The notes under the pieces were generated by a model. The model worked only from the letters and a program-made list of their open reading frames with translations, made no database searches and was not told where the DNA came from. Of a stretch of DNA of 26,607 nucleotides, positions 15,594 through 25,193 are shown piece after piece. Each line of letters begins with the position of its first letter. Position 1 is the stretch's first letter. The DNA lies in assembly GCA_964630665.1 (NCBI GenBank), contig CAZVVN010000044.1, forward strand, positions 1 through 26,607, in the 5' to 3' direction. The stretch is from UBA9619 sp964630665 (GTDB taxonomy: Bacteria; Pseudomonadota; Gammaproteobacteria; Arenicellales; UBA868). A program made the translations under genes and the position numbers.

Positions 15594-17438
15594 TCAGTCA
15601 ACCGACGCTGGCAGCGAGAGACGATGATGCAGGCCTGACGCCCGGCGCGCACGCTGACTGACCGCGGCAGCGAGGATCTCACGGCTGCCCCAGATGGCAA
15701 CACTGCTGACCGCCCGACTGAGCGCCGTGTACAGCAACTCGCGCGACAGCACAGGCGAACGCCGGTCAGGCAGCACCAGAATCGCCCGATCAAATTCCGA
15801 ACCCTGGGATTTGTGCACGGTCATCGCAAAAACCGTTTCGTGCGGCGGCAGACGCCCTGGCCAGATCGCGCGAAATCGCCCATTAGGCAATGGGAAGTAC
15901 ACCGCAACCTGTCCCGGCCGGTCCGGGTCATCAAGCGTGACACCCACATCACCGTTGAAAAGCCCCAGGGCATAATCGTTGGCCAGAATCATGACCGGCC
16001 TGCCCGGATACCAGATGGTTCCCGGCTGGATCAGTCCGGCATCGACAAGCTGCAACTCGACCAGCCGGTTGACACCGCTGACACCGGCCCATCCGGCGCG
16101 ATGGGCGCAGACAATTCGTAGATTGTTGAACCTGTCCAGAACCTCCCCGGCTGGTGCGCCGTCGGCTGCCAGACGCAGATTCTGGCTATAGTGCGGCAAA
16201 GCATGCACCTTGAGGAGCCGGGAGAGTTCGTCCACTGTAGTGCAACTCTGAAGGGCCGTGTCAACCGAGCCGGGTTCTTCCAGGCACTCCAGCACCTTAC
16301 CCATGTCACCGGTTTTCACCGCCTTGCTGAGCCGCCCGATGCCGCTGTCGCTGGCATAACGCCAGCTTTGTTCCAGCATCGCAACCGACCCGCAAAGCGG
16401 CGCAGTTCGTTTAACTGCGGGCGGATCGGCCCCGGTCAGCCGGCAGATCCTGGCAGCCAGATCGGCCGGCAGTCCTTCACTGCCGGCGCAGATGTCGTCC
16501 AGCACCGAACCGGCCTCCACCGAAGCAAGTTGGTCCCTGTCGCCGAGCAGAATCAGCCGCGTGTGGGCGGGAATGGCGTCGACCAGCTTCACCATCAGGC
16601 CGAGATCGATCATCGATGCCTCATCGACCACCAGTACCTTGCAGGTCAGCGGGTTGCTGGCGTGGCGACGGGGCGTACCGCCGGTCGCCCGGATGCCGAG
16701 CAGGCGGTGCACGGTCGTGGTCTCGGTGGGAAATCTCACTCCTTCGAGCCCGGGCAGGTCTGCCGCATCAGCGAGGACTTCGCGCAGGCGGGCCGCCGCC
16801 TTACCAGTCGGCGCCGCCAGTGCGATCTGCTGCGCCTCGATACCAGCCAGTTTCTGCAGCAGCGCGAGAACCCGCACGACAGTGGTTGTCTTGCCGGTGC
16901 CGGGCCCACCCGTGATTACGGTAAACGGACGGAGTATGGCAAGGGCAGCTGCAACCCGTTGCCACATCGCTTCCGGCTGCACCGGAAAAAACATATCCAC
17001 AGCCCGCGCCACGACGGCATCGTCCACTTCGAAGTCAGCCAGCGCCGCACGGGCCAGCAGGTCCCCGGCCAGCCGCTTTTCCCATTCCCAGTAGCGGTAC
17101 AGATAGAGCCGCCCATCGGGTTCGAGAATCAGCGGGCGCGACTCACCCGGCTGCCCGACCGATTCCGAGTGCTCGAGTGCCTTGCGCCATTCAGCCAGTG
17201 CCGGTGCCACGATCTCGTCTTCGGCTGTGTCCGACAGCAACCGCCGGCCGGCTTCGTCGTCGAGACGCAGGCAGACGTCACCGGCGACCGTGCGCTCGCT
17301 GACCAGCGCTCCTGCTAGCAACACCGAAGGCCCGGCGCTCGGGTCCAGCCGGCCCAGCAACTCGGCAAAATGCCAGGCGATGTCACTGAGTTCCCCACGC
17401 CGGCAGGCCGAGCGAAGCTGGTTGAGTAGCGCACTCAT
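15594..17438 (-). CDS. recD: Exodeoxyribonuclease V subunit alpha, RecD helicase
   Basis: RecD, 614 aa, the 5'-3' superfamily 1B motor of RecBCD, which unwinds and degrades DNA from double-strand ends until Chi is met. Visible helicase motifs are Walker A ITGGPGTGKTTTV (about 175-187), Walker B VVDEASMID, LLGDRDQLASVEAGSVL (motif III), AMTVHKSQGSEFD (motif V) and LLYTALSRAVSS (motif VI). The N-terminal domain that contacts RecB is present (about 1-110). Length matches E. coli RecD. The ATG at 17438 overlaps the recB stop as ATGA, showing translational coupling. It is the third and last gene of the recCBD unit. Confidence 0.96.
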   Translation of the reverse strand: MSALLNQLRSACRRGELSDIAWHFAELLGRLDPSAGPSVLLAGALVSERTVAGDVCLRLDDEAGRRLLSDTAEDEIVAPALAEWRKALEHSESVGQPGESRPLILEPDGRLYLYRYWEWEKRLAGDLLARAALADFEVDDAVVARAVDMFFPVQPEAMWQRVAAALAILRPFTVITGGPGTGKTTTVVRVLALLQKLAGIEAQQIALAAPTGKAAARLREVLADAADLPGLEGVRFPTETTTVHRLLGIRATGGTPRRHASNPLTCKVLVVDEASMIDLGLMVKLVDAIPAHTRLILLGDRDQLASVEAGSVLDDICAGSEGLPADLAARICRLTGADPPAVKRTAPLCGSVAMLEQSWRYASDSGIGRLSKAVKTGDMGKVLECLEEPGSVDTALQSCTTVDELSRLLKVHALPHYSQNLRLAADGAPAGEVLDRFNNLRIVCAHRAGWAGVSGVNRLVELQLVDAGLIQPGTIWYPGRPVMILANDYALGLFNGDVGVTLDDPDRPGQVAVYFPLPNGRFRAIWPGRLPPHETVFAMTVHKSQGSEFDRAILVLPDRRSPVLSRELLYTALSRAVSSVAIWGSREILAAAVSQRARRASGLHHRLSLPASVD

Positions 17439-20400
17439 TCAGCGCCGCTCAACTGGTGGTCCAGTGCTTCGACCAGGGCCCTTTTGGGCCGATCGAAAAA
17501 CACGCCGCAGCGGTGACCCAGAGCCGGGTCCATGCCGCGGAGAAAGAGATAATAGGCACCTCCGAAATGCCGCTCGTAGTCATAATCGGGCAGCCGCGTC
17601 TGAAGGTATCGGTGCACAGCTACGGTGTAGATCAGATATTGCAGAGGGTAGTGTTCGCGCGCCATGACTTCGTTCAGCTGGGTCAGTCGATAACCATCGG
17701 GTGTCGCACCCAGAAAGTTCGACTTGTAATCTGCCAGGTAGTACCTGCCAGCAGCCTCAAAAACCAGATCGATAAATCCGTGCATGAACCCGGCACTGGC
17801 CTGGAATCGCAGGCGTTGCAGACTGTCGGCGATCATCTTAGTGTCGCCGAATCCATGGCGGGCGATCAGATCACTCAGGCCGCGGCCATCGAAGCCGGCC
17901 ATCGGGTAATAGAACGACATTTCATCGACCCGCTGCTCGCGGCTGACTGCAACCAAGCGTAACTTCTCCCGCGGATCCAGCGCCGTGTTCAGGACCCGCT
18001 CGACCATTTCGGCAATAGTGGCGATCCAGTTGCTGCCGAACCCGTGCGCCTTCAGCACTCGTTCGATCACCGCCTCGCGAATCCGGTTGTCGGGATCGCT
18101 GAAGTCCAGTTCCTCGAAGACCTGATGAAGACAGGTGCCAGCCCGGGCACCACGCGGAAAAGCGAAGATGCCCTCGCCTTCACCGGCCTGGGCCTCGGTC
18201 ACCAGCCGGCTGTCATGATCAGGTAACTCGCTGTCGTGCCCGGTTGCAAGGGCGCTGAAGCTGGCCAGCCGCCAGGACTGCTGCGGCGCTCGGTTGAGCT
18301 CACGGGCGGCCAGGGGGGTCTTGAATATCGTAGCCGATGGTTCTGGCGGGACCTGATCCTCGGGGACCTGAGTCAATTCAATATTGCCCTTGGAGCGTCT
18401 GGCCAGGCGTTCCAGGTCGTGACCGATGTCAGCATCGCTCAGCGACCTGAAATGCGTTGCAAGCACCGACAGAGGATCCCCGCCCGGTGAGATTATGGGC
18501 CTGTGCAGCAGCCAGGCCAGCGGCGAGGTGGCGGCCTCGTTGACCGCGCCCCAAGCCAGATAACAGCGGCTGCGAGCGCGGGTCAGCGCCACATACAGAA
18601 GACGCAGACTCTCGGCCAGTTCTTCCCGGCAGGCACTGGACAGGTTCTGTTCAAAGTCCTTGGAACCGAAATCGACGGTGGCCTGGTTGCCGGATCCGCT
18701 GTCATGGTAGACAAACTGCTGGCGCTGAGTCACGCGCAGGCCGCCACTCCAGGCAAACGGCAGAAAAACCACCGGGTACTCCAGTCCCTTGCTGCCGTGC
18801 ACCGTAACGATCCGAACTCGATCCTCGTCACTTTCAAGGCGCATCAATGACGGTTCATCTCCTACCGGTGGGTCGTGGCAGACAGCCGAGAACCATTTCA
18901 GCAGACCGCTCATGCCGCCGCGCCGCTGACCCTGGGCATGAATCAGTTCGGCCAACTGAAGCAGATTAGTCAAGCGCCTCTCACCATCGTCGAAGCTGAG
19001 CAGCCGCTGATACAGGGCTTCGCAGGAGGCCAGTTCGCGGAACATACGCATGAACCCGTGATCCCGCCACAGATCCTGGTAACGGTGAAAGCGCACCACA
19101 TACGCCTCCCAGTCACGCTCGGTCGCGGCCAGCGAATGCAGCAGGGTGCCGTCACCGCCCATCAGATCAGTCAGCAGGGCAGCCCGCACCAGCGACTCCC
19201 GGCCGGGCTGAATGATCGCAATCAGTAACCGTTCGAGCTGCTGGGCCTCGCCTGTTCGGTAGACGCTGTTCTGGGACTGCCGAACGCTTGGTATGCCAGC
19301 GCTGTACAGCGCATCCTCGACCGTTGTGGCTTCGGCGTGAGTGCGCACCAGAACAGCAATATCGCCGGGCTTGAGCGGTGCATCATCAATCCGGGCGGGC
19401 AGGGCGAGAAGCCGTCCGATCTCACTGGCGGTTGCAGCTGCACAGCGACTGCCCGCCTGATACTTGGGGATCGGTTTCCCGGAATCGTCTCGGTCCAGTT
19501 TCCAGATGACCACCGCCGGCCCTTCCAGGGTGTGCTCAGTCAGATGGGGGCTGTCGACGAGGCCCGGTTGAGCGTCCTGAAATTCAATCTCACCGAGCAG
19601 AAAAGCACCCGTTTCAGCGCGGCGCTCAAAGAGCAGGTTCACCGCGTTGATCAGGGCCGGGGTTGAGCGCCAGTTCTGGCCCAGGGTGTAGCCGCGGTCG
19701 GCATCCTGTCGCGCCCCAAGGTAAGTGAAAACGTCAGCGCCACGGAAGCTGTAGACCGCCTGCTTCGGATCACCGACCATGAACATCGGTTGACCGGTGC
19801 TGTGGTAGATCTTCCTGAAGATCCGGTACTGGACCGGATCGGTGTCCTGAAACTCGTCAATCAGGGCTGCCGGGTAATCGGTCCGGATCTTCTCGGCCAG
19901 GACCGTACCGGATGGCCCATCCAGGGCTGTCGCCAGGTTGGTCAGCAGATCATCAAAGGCCTGCAGGTGACGCGCGGCTTTTCGTTTGGGCAACTCGGTG
20001 GTCACGACGTCCAGCAGTCGGTGTCTGAATACAGCGTAGCGCTGCTCATACAGCGACTCCAGTTCTTCCAGACTCGTCACGAAGGCATCGCAGGCATCAA
20101 AAAACGGGTTGGACAACGCGCTACTGCCCTTTTTGAGCGAGCCGGGCTGCGCCAGCACTGTGGCCTGAAAACGGTCGAGGTATTTGAACTTTCGCAGCAG
20201 GCCAAAATCGGGCCGCAGACCCGCCAGCAGCTGATCCATCTGTTTGAGCCAGCCCGGCACACTGGCCAGGCGGTAACGCGTGCGGTTGAGACGCTTGTCC
20301 TCGAGAAGTGATTTCTCCACTGCCTGGCGATGGGTCCGCCACAGGCTGCGCAGCATTTCAAAACGTTTCATCAGCGTCTTTTCAGCCGGACCGGCCGCAG

Positions 20401-21010
20401 CGGGTTCCGCCAGAGGGGCGACCCGCAGGTACGGCTTGCCGCTGAGGTTGTCCAGCACCTCGAGCAGTGCCTCCGGTTCGCTGACGCCGCCGGCGTGCAG
20501 CCAGTCGACCCACAGAATTCCGGCCGGATACAGCTCGCGGCGCCAGAAATCATCGACCACTTCGACCAGGATTTCGCGCTCATCGGTCAGCAGCTCCGAT
20601 TCGAAAGGTAAAGCGCTCTCGAATGCGCTCTCAGCAAGCACCCGCCTACAGAAACCGTGAATCGTGAAGATCGCCGCCTCGTCGAAATCGACCACAGCAC
20701 GCTGCAGACGCCGCTCGACAAGGTCCATATCCGAGTGTGCTGCGAACAGCGGGTCCACACCGGCATTTCCCTGACGGCAGGCTTGCAGCGCCTCGACCAG
20801 ACGTGAGCGGATGCGCTGGCGCAGCTCCCGGGTTGCGGCATGGGTGTAAGTCACCACCAGGATATTTCCGACGGCAATGTCTTTTTCCAGCACCAGGCGT
20901 AGGTACAACGCGGCGATCGTCCAGGTCTTACCGGTACCGGCCGCAGCCTCGACCAGATTTGAGCCTCTCAGCGGTACCGTGTAGCTGTCCATTGGAACAA
21001 GCGCCTTCAC
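17435..21010 (-). CDS. recB: Exodeoxyribonuclease V subunit beta, RecB helicase-nuclease
   Basis: RecB, 1191 aa, supplies the 3'-5' helicase, the only nuclease site and the RecA-loading surface of RecBCD. Motif I is EAAAGTGKTWTIAALY close to the N-terminus. LIDEFQDTDPVQYRIF (motif II), GDPKQAVYSFRGADVF (III), QNWRSTPALI (IV), IVTVHGSKGLEYPVV (V) and LLYVALTRARSR (VI) follow. The C-terminal nuclease domain shows GTCLHQVFEELDF, with the metal-ligand His, GFIDLVF with the first Asp, and LADYKSNFLG with the Asp-Tyr-Lys catalytic motif, so nuclease activity is expected. The start is GTG at 21010, overlapping the recC stop as GTGA. recD follows with an ATGA overlap. The ptrA gene that separates recC and recB in E. 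coli is absent. Confidence 0.96.
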   Translation of the reverse strand: MKALVPMDSYTVPLRGSNLVEAAAGTGKTWTIAALYLRLVLEKDIAVGNILVVTYTHAATRELRQRIRSRLVEALQACRQGNAGVDPLFAAHSDMDLVERRLQRAVVDFDEAAIFTIHGFCRRVLAESAFESALPFESELLTDEREILVEVVDDFWRRELYPAGILWVDWLHAGGVSEPEALLEVLDNLSGKPYLRVAPLAEPAAAGPAEKTLMKRFEMLRSLWRTHRQAVEKSLLEDKRLNRTRYRLASVPGWLKQMDQLLAGLRPDFGLLRKFKYLDRFQATVLAQPGSLKKGSSALSNPFFDACDAFVTSLEELESLYEQRYAVFRHRLLDVVTTELPKRKAARHLQAFDDLLTNLATALDGPSGTVLAEKIRTDYPAALIDEFQDTDPVQYRIFRKIYHSTGQPMFMVGDPKQAVYSFRGADVFTYLGARQDADRGYTLGQNWRSTPALINAVNLLFERRAETGAFLLGEIEFQDAQPGLVDSPHLTEHTLEGPAVVIWKLDRDDSGKPIPKYQAGSRCAAATASEIGRLLALPARIDDAPLKPGDIAVLVRTHAEATTVEDALYSAGIPSVRQSQNSVYRTGEAQQLERLLIAIIQPGRESLVRAALLTDLMGGDGTLLHSLAATERDWEAYVVRFHRYQDLWRDHGFMRMFRELASCEALYQRLLSFDDGERRLTNLLQLAELIHAQGQRRGGMSGLLKWFSAVCHDPPVGDEPSLMRLESDEDRVRIVTVHGSKGLEYPVVFLPFAWSGGLRVTQRQQFVYHDSGSGNQATVDFGSKDFEQNLSSACREELAESLRLLYVALTRARSRCYLAWGAVNEAATSPLAWLLHRPIISPGGDPLSVLATHFRSLSDADIGHDLERLARRSKGNIELTQVPEDQVPPEPSATIFKTPLAARELNRAPQQSWRLASFSALATGHDSELPDHDSRLVTEAQAGEGEGIFAFPRGARAGTCLHQVFEELDFSDPDNRIREAVIERVLKAHGFGSNWIATIAEMVERVLNTALDPREKLRLVAVSREQRVDEMSFYYPMAGFDGRGLSDLIARHGFGDTKMIADSLQRLRFQASAGFMHGFIDLVFEAAGRYYLADYKSNFLGATPDGYRLTQLNEVMAREHYPLQYLIYTVAVHRYLQTRLPDYDYERHFGGAYYLFLRGMDPALGHRCGVFFDRPKRALVEALDHQLSGAE

Positions 21011-24000
21011 AGAACCTCCTGCGTGTGTTCGATAAGTGGTGCGAAGACTTCATGCGCCAATTGTTCAAACTCACCATCCAGCAGGTCAGAGTCAGAATCA
21101 CGGAACGCCAGTTGAAAGTAGGCATCCTCGCTCTCACCCCGCGTGAACGGGCTGCCCTGCCAGATCCTCAGAGCTGCTTTCATCGGGTCACCCCCGGCGC
21201 TGGCATACTCCCAGGCGCTGCGCGGGAAGAATGGTAACGGCCGGGTCAGGCCCTCTCGGTACAGCGCCAGCAACCCGGCCAGAAGGTCGGCGGGACGGCC
21301 GACAGCAGTAAATTCCAGCACCCGGTCAGGCCCCATCAGGGTGCTCCGGGCCGCGGCTACCTCGTCACAGGCGTTCAGGCAAAGGTGTGAAAGCCAGAAC
21401 TGGAGTCGATCGCGGGCGGCAAGGTTCATCACGCTGTAATCGACCATTCCCCCGTCACTCAGTGGTTGGAGGCGCGCCAACAGCCGGGTACCGGCGATGT
21501 CTAAACTCAGCTCCAGCGGCGGTTGCGCTTCTTCGGATGGCACCGCCAGAAGTCGTTCGGTCAATGGGCCCAGACGCTGCCACTCGACCTCGGCCACTCT
21601 GTCGCCGGGCGTACCACCGGGCAGGTGACCTGCTGCTCGCAGCCGGGTTTTCACGGCCTCGAGGCTGTCTCCACGCTGTTGAGCAGCCAGAATCATTTTG
21701 CGTAGCGCCAGAACATCGTAAAAACCAAGAACAGTCGGCTCGCGGGTCTGAAGCCGGCCCGCGACTGTCTCCAGGCGCACGTCGAGGCGCTCGCGCAGCA
21801 GGGCCCGGGCCGGGTTGGAGAAGAACAGCACCAGGTTTTCCAGCGTGACCGCTTCAGCCGGTTCAGCAACTGGCAGGGCACTTGCCAGCAACGCCCGGGG
21901 CCTGTCGATGGGCGTCGTGTCCGGCCGAATGAGCTCGTGCGCATAACTGAACAGCCCGGCACTGCTGCCGTCGAAATAGCGGGGGCTGAAAGCCTGCATC
22001 GGGTGCTCGACGGTCATGCCATCGCTCGGCCGGTCGCCGGCAGGCCGGGTACAATTGCGGTCGAAGTAGTCCCGCAGTTCACTGACCAGCACTGAAGGCG
22101 GCTTCACGCTGTCGTCGCGAACATCACGTCCGGTACAGCTGATGTAGAGACACTCGCGTGCCGACATCAGTGCCTCCAGAAACACCTGGCGGTCCTCGTC
22201 GCGCTGCCGTCGGTCACCCGGCCGGGGCTGCAGCCGGACAAGGTCGAAACCACAGCGGTTCTCGCGCCGTGGGAAGGCCTCGTCGTTCATCCCCAGCAGA
22301 CAGATAAGCCGCGCTGGCAGGCAGCGGCCCGGGGCCAGTGCGGCAAAGGTCACGGCGCCGCTTAAGAAATGGCCCCTGCCTGGCACGGCCAGCCGTTGAA
22401 TTAGGTCCTGTCGTAACACCGCCAGCTCCACAACACCGCTATAGCCGCCATGACTAGCGATCCTGGCGCTGGCCGCCAGCGCATCACGCACGACCCTCAG
22501 TCCGGGCTCACTGTCGGCACTCGTCACAAAAAACCGGTCGAGCAGGCCGTTCAGCCGTTCTGTCCAGTCGGCGACGGTATGTACTCCGCTGAGCTGGCGG
22601 CGCAGGGCGAAGACCCGTTCCAGATAGCTGCAAAGCCGACCCACGGTCTGTGCTTCGGCTGTGTCGGAAAGCGCCCAGGGAGAGACCCCGCCGAACAGCA
22701 CATCGCTGTCCGGCAGTGCCTGGCCCAGTACCAGCCGGTCGCTGCCGTTGCGCCAGGTGTGGTCTGCACCAAGCGGTAGATCCAGGGCCGTCACATCGTC
22801 AGCATCGACGCCCCAGCGGATTCCGGTGTCACGTATCCACTGGTGAATCCGATCGACGTCACTTTCGGACAGGTCGAAGCGCCGGCGTAGAGCCGGTTCA
22901 TCCAACGGCGCACTGACAGCATCAGCGTCGAAACGACCCGTGGGCAGATCCAGTAACGCGAGAAAAGTCTCCACCAGCGGCCACTGCCCCAGTGCACCGC
23001 GGTCTGCCACCCGGAATGGGATCCTTCGTCCTTCGCCCGCGGCGCCGAAAACCGCATCGATATACGGTGCGTAGTTCTCGATCTCCGGTACCAGCACCAA
23101 TATGTCGGCTGGCGTCAGTGATGCATCCTGTCGAAAGTGCTCGAGCAGCTGATCGTGCAGAACCTCGACTTCGCGCATCGGCCCGTGACAGACGTGCAGT
23201 TGTACGGAGCCGTCACCGGGCTGAGCCTTGCCGGTCGGCTGCCCGGCGCCCCCTTCGCGCAGGTAAAAGATGTCAGACTGCAGTTGCCCCAGCAGGCTCT
23301 GTGCCGAAGGCGCACTGAACACATCCTCCTCGAGCGCATCCAGCTCCACCAGCTGGGCGAAGTGTTCCCGGCCCTGTCGCCCCATGGAGGCGAGCAGGCT
23401 GTTGCCGGTGTCCAGGTAACCCCCGAGCGCCTGGTCACTGCCCAGTTCCAGCCGCGCCCTCTCCTTGTCACTGACGATGTCAGCCCAGAACGCCTGGGAA
23501 AAATTGAGGGTGTACAAGTGAATGTCGCAGTAGGCAGCGACAGATACCAGCAGTTCCAGATACACACGGGAGAGCCGCGGTAGGGCGAACAAGCTGATGC
23601 GCTGCGGCAGCCGGGCACGACACGCCGGGTTGCTGCACAGAACGGCCAGCAATTCTTCGCCCAGCTTCAGCCAGTGCCGATCGTCGCCACCGGCGACCAT
23701 CTGCTGCCAGAGTATCCCCTGCCAGTGATCGGCGTCGCCGCCTTCGAAACGACGGATCCAGTCGGGCCGGAAGATAAGGTACTGCTCGAACAGCCGGCCC
23801 AGGCGTTCGGCCAGCTGCCAGTACTGTAGCGGTGAAGCGTCCCGCAGGTAGTTGGCCAGAGCGCCGTGCTGGCTGACTAAAGAGTCTTTGTCTAGAAGTG
23901 CCAGTACCCGCCAAGTCAGCGCCTCGGCACTGAAGCTGTTGACCTCCGGCACGTTCGGTAACACCTGGCGAAACAACCGCCACAGCAACTCCGCCGGGAA

Positions 24001-24186
24001 CAGCATCTCGGTGTTAGCAACGATACCCTGCGCCGTAGCAAGACGCAGGGACAGCCAGCGCGCCACGGCATGCCCCTGGACCGCAATCAGTTCCGGCTCA
24101 AGCGCTGAACCGAAGGAGCTTTCCCGATCCTGGACCAGGCGCTCGGCGAGTGCTTCCAGCCGATTACCGTAACAAACGTGGAGCAA
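21007..24186 (-). CDS. recC: Exodeoxyribonuclease V subunit gamma, RecC (Chi-recognition subunit), TTG start
   Basis: RecC, 1059 aa, is the inactive-helicase scaffold of RecBCD that splits the duplex and scans the 3' strand for Chi. The N-terminus MLHVCYGNRLEAL closely matches E. coli MLRVYHSNRLDVL, identifying the TTG at 24186 as the start; an ATG 26 nt upstream is in another frame. Other conserved blocks are AVQGHAVARWLSLRLA, LFEQYLIFRPDW (about 132-143), VLVPEIENYAPYIDAVF, GVVELAVLR, CLLGMNDEAFPRRENR and FFSNPARALLRERL. Compared with E. coli from memory, Chi-tunnel positions Gln38, Trp70, Leu134 and Arg142 are kept, but Thr40, Gln44, Leu64, Asp133 and Asp136 become His, Arg, Phe, Arg and Glu. 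The gene is 87 nt after the EamA stop and overlaps recB by 4 nt. Confidence 0.95.
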   Translation of the reverse strand: MLHVCYGNRLEALAERLVQDRESSFGSALEPELIAVQGHAVARWLSLRLATAQGIVANTEMLFPAELLWRLFRQVLPNVPEVNSFSAEALTWRVLALLDKDSLVSQHGALANYLRDASPLQYWQLAERLGRLFEQYLIFRPDWIRRFEGGDADHWQGILWQQMVAGGDDRHWLKLGEELLAVLCSNPACRARLPQRISLFALPRLSRVYLELLVSVAAYCDIHLYTLNFSQAFWADIVSDKERARLELGSDQALGGYLDTGNSLLASMGRQGREHFAQLVELDALEEDVFSAPSAQSLLGQLQSDIFYLREGGAGQPTGKAQPGDGSVQLHVCHGPMREVEVLHDQLLEHFRQDASLTPADILVLVPEIENYAPYIDAVFGAAGEGRRIPFRVADRGALGQWPLVETFLALLDLPTGRFDADAVSAPLDEPALRRRFDLSESDVDRIHQWIRDTGIRWGVDADDVTALDLPLGADHTWRNGSDRLVLGQALPDSDVLFGGVSPWALSDTAEAQTVGRLCSYLERVFALRRQLSGVHTVADWTERLNGLLDRFFVTSADSEPGLRVVRDALAASARIASHGGYSGVVELAVLRQDLIQRLAVPGRGHFLSGAVTFAALAPGRCLPARLICLLGMNDEAFPRRENRCGFDLVRLQPRPGDRRQRDEDRQVFLEALMSARECLYISCTGRDVRDDSVKPPSVLVSELRDYFDRNCTRPAGDRPSDGMTVEHPMQAFSPRYFDGSSAGLFSYAHELIRPDTTPIDRPRALLASALPVAEPAEAVTLENLVLFFSNPARALLRERLDVRLETVAGRLQTREPTVLGFYDVLALRKMILAAQQRGDSLEAVKTRLRAAGHLPGGTPGDRVAEVEWQRLGPLTERLLAVPSEEAQPPLELSLDIAGTRLLARLQPLSDGGMVDYSVMNLAARDRLQFWLSHLCLNACDEVAAARSTLMGPDRVLEFTAVGRPADLLAGLLALYREGLTRPLPFFPRSAWEYASAGGDPMKAALRIWQGSPFTRGESEDAYFQLAFRDSDSDLLDGEFEQLAHEVFAPLIEHTQEVL

Positions 24187-24273
24187 ACCCGTGCCTGTCA
24201 GCGAAATGCGACATGGACATCATCTTACCGCGCATTGTCCACACCGAGTGGCTCTCCAGGTGAGCCCGTGGTG

Positions 24274-25113
24274 TCAAGGGTTGCGTTGGGCGCGACTTTC
24301 GCTGACTTCGCGGCGGGCGATCCAGGTAGCAGAAATCACGATCAGCCCGGCCCCGGCCCAGATCCAGAAATCGGGCCGTTCACCGAACATCAGCAGCCCA
24401 AGCAATGTGGCCCAAACCAGCTGCAGGAACGAAAACGGCTGCAGGGCGGTCAACTCGGCTGCCTGGAATGCCCGGTTCAGCGTGTAGTGCCCCGAGGTAG
24501 CCAGCACGGCCGTGACAAACAGCAGGACCAGTTCCTCCAGCGTCGGTGTTCTCCAGACGACCAGCGCCAGCGGCAGCAGCGTCACGGTACAGAACAGCGA
24601 AAGCAGAACCACGATCAGGGAACTGGGCTCGGTACGGGTCGCGACCTTGGCCAGCAGCAGCGAGCAGGCGAACAGCGGTGCCGCCGTCAACATAGCCAGT
24701 GCTCCGACATCGATGATCCTAAGACCCGGGCGCAGCACAATCAGGGCACCGGCAAAACCGAGCACGATACCCGCCACGCGGTAAGCCCGCAGGCGTTCGC
24801 CCAGCAGCAGCATGGCGCCGGCAGCGGTGAAGATCGGGGCGGTGAAACCGAGCGCGGTAACCTCGGCAATCGGCAGACGGCTCATGGCGTAAAACCACAG
24901 CATCACCCCGATCCCGTGCACCAGACCTCGGGCAGCGTGCATACGGATGCGCGCAGCCAACAAAACGGGCAGGCCGAGTCGCAGAATCACCGGTATCACC
25001 AGCACAATGCCGAACGCATAGCGGATGAAAGCCGCCTGTATGGGGTTCATTTCGCTGCCGAGGTAGCGGACGATCCCGGTGACCCCGACGAACAGGACAC
25101 CGCTGACCAGCAT
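24274..25113 (-). CDS. EamA/DMT-family transporter
   Basis: This 279-aa, very hydrophobic protein has two tandem EamA repeats and about ten predicted membrane helices, as in drug/metabolite transporter superfamily exporters of the inner membrane. The first repeat ends with LLLGERLRAYRVAGIVLGFAGALIV and the second with LMFGERPDFWIWAGAGLIVISA; the GER in each half is the conserved repeat signature. FIRYAFG and MLWFYAMSRLPIAEVTAL are also typical. Substrates vary widely (amino acids, metabolites, drugs), so none is assigned. The start is the ATG at 25113, preceded 8 nt upstream by an AGGGGGG run. It is the same strand as the WYL regulator upstream (80 nt) and recC downstream (87 nt), and may be cotranscribed with either. 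Confidence 0.88.
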   Translation of the reverse strand: MLVSGVLFVGVTGIVRYLGSEMNPIQAAFIRYAFGIVLVIPVILRLGLPVLLAARIRMHAARGLVHGIGVMLWFYAMSRLPIAEVTALGFTAPIFTAAGAMLLLGERLRAYRVAGIVLGFAGALIVLRPGLRIIDVGALAMLTAAPLFACSLLLAKVATRTEPSSLIVVLLSLFCTVTLLPLALVVWRTPTLEELVLLFVTAVLATSGHYTLNRAFQAAELTALQPFSFLQLVWATLLGLLMFGERPDFWIWAGAGLIVISATWIARREVSESRAQRNP

Positions 25114-25121
25114 CCATCCGA

Positions 25122-25128
25122 CCCCCCT
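25122..25128 (-). promoter_or_regulatory. Ribosome binding site of the EamA transporter gene
   Basis: AGGGGGG on the minus strand, 8 nt before the ATG at 25113, a strong purine run. It supports this ATG rather than an out-of-frame ATG 4 nt upstream. Confidence 0.55.
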
Positions 25129-25193
25129 GACGTTACTCTGAAACAGTCGACTTTCCTGTGACGAAACCGGGGCGAGCCTGCGTAAGCGGCACT

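Noticed and set aside
16191..17318. Plus-strand open frame of 375 codons opposite recD
   Set aside because: Antisense to an intact RecD with all helicase motifs; the translation is Gln/His/Arg-rich and has no family features.
24178..25161. Plus-strand open frame of 327 codons opposite the EamA gene
   Set aside because: Its extreme Gln/His/Asp richness is the complement of a hydrophobic membrane protein, a typical shadow.
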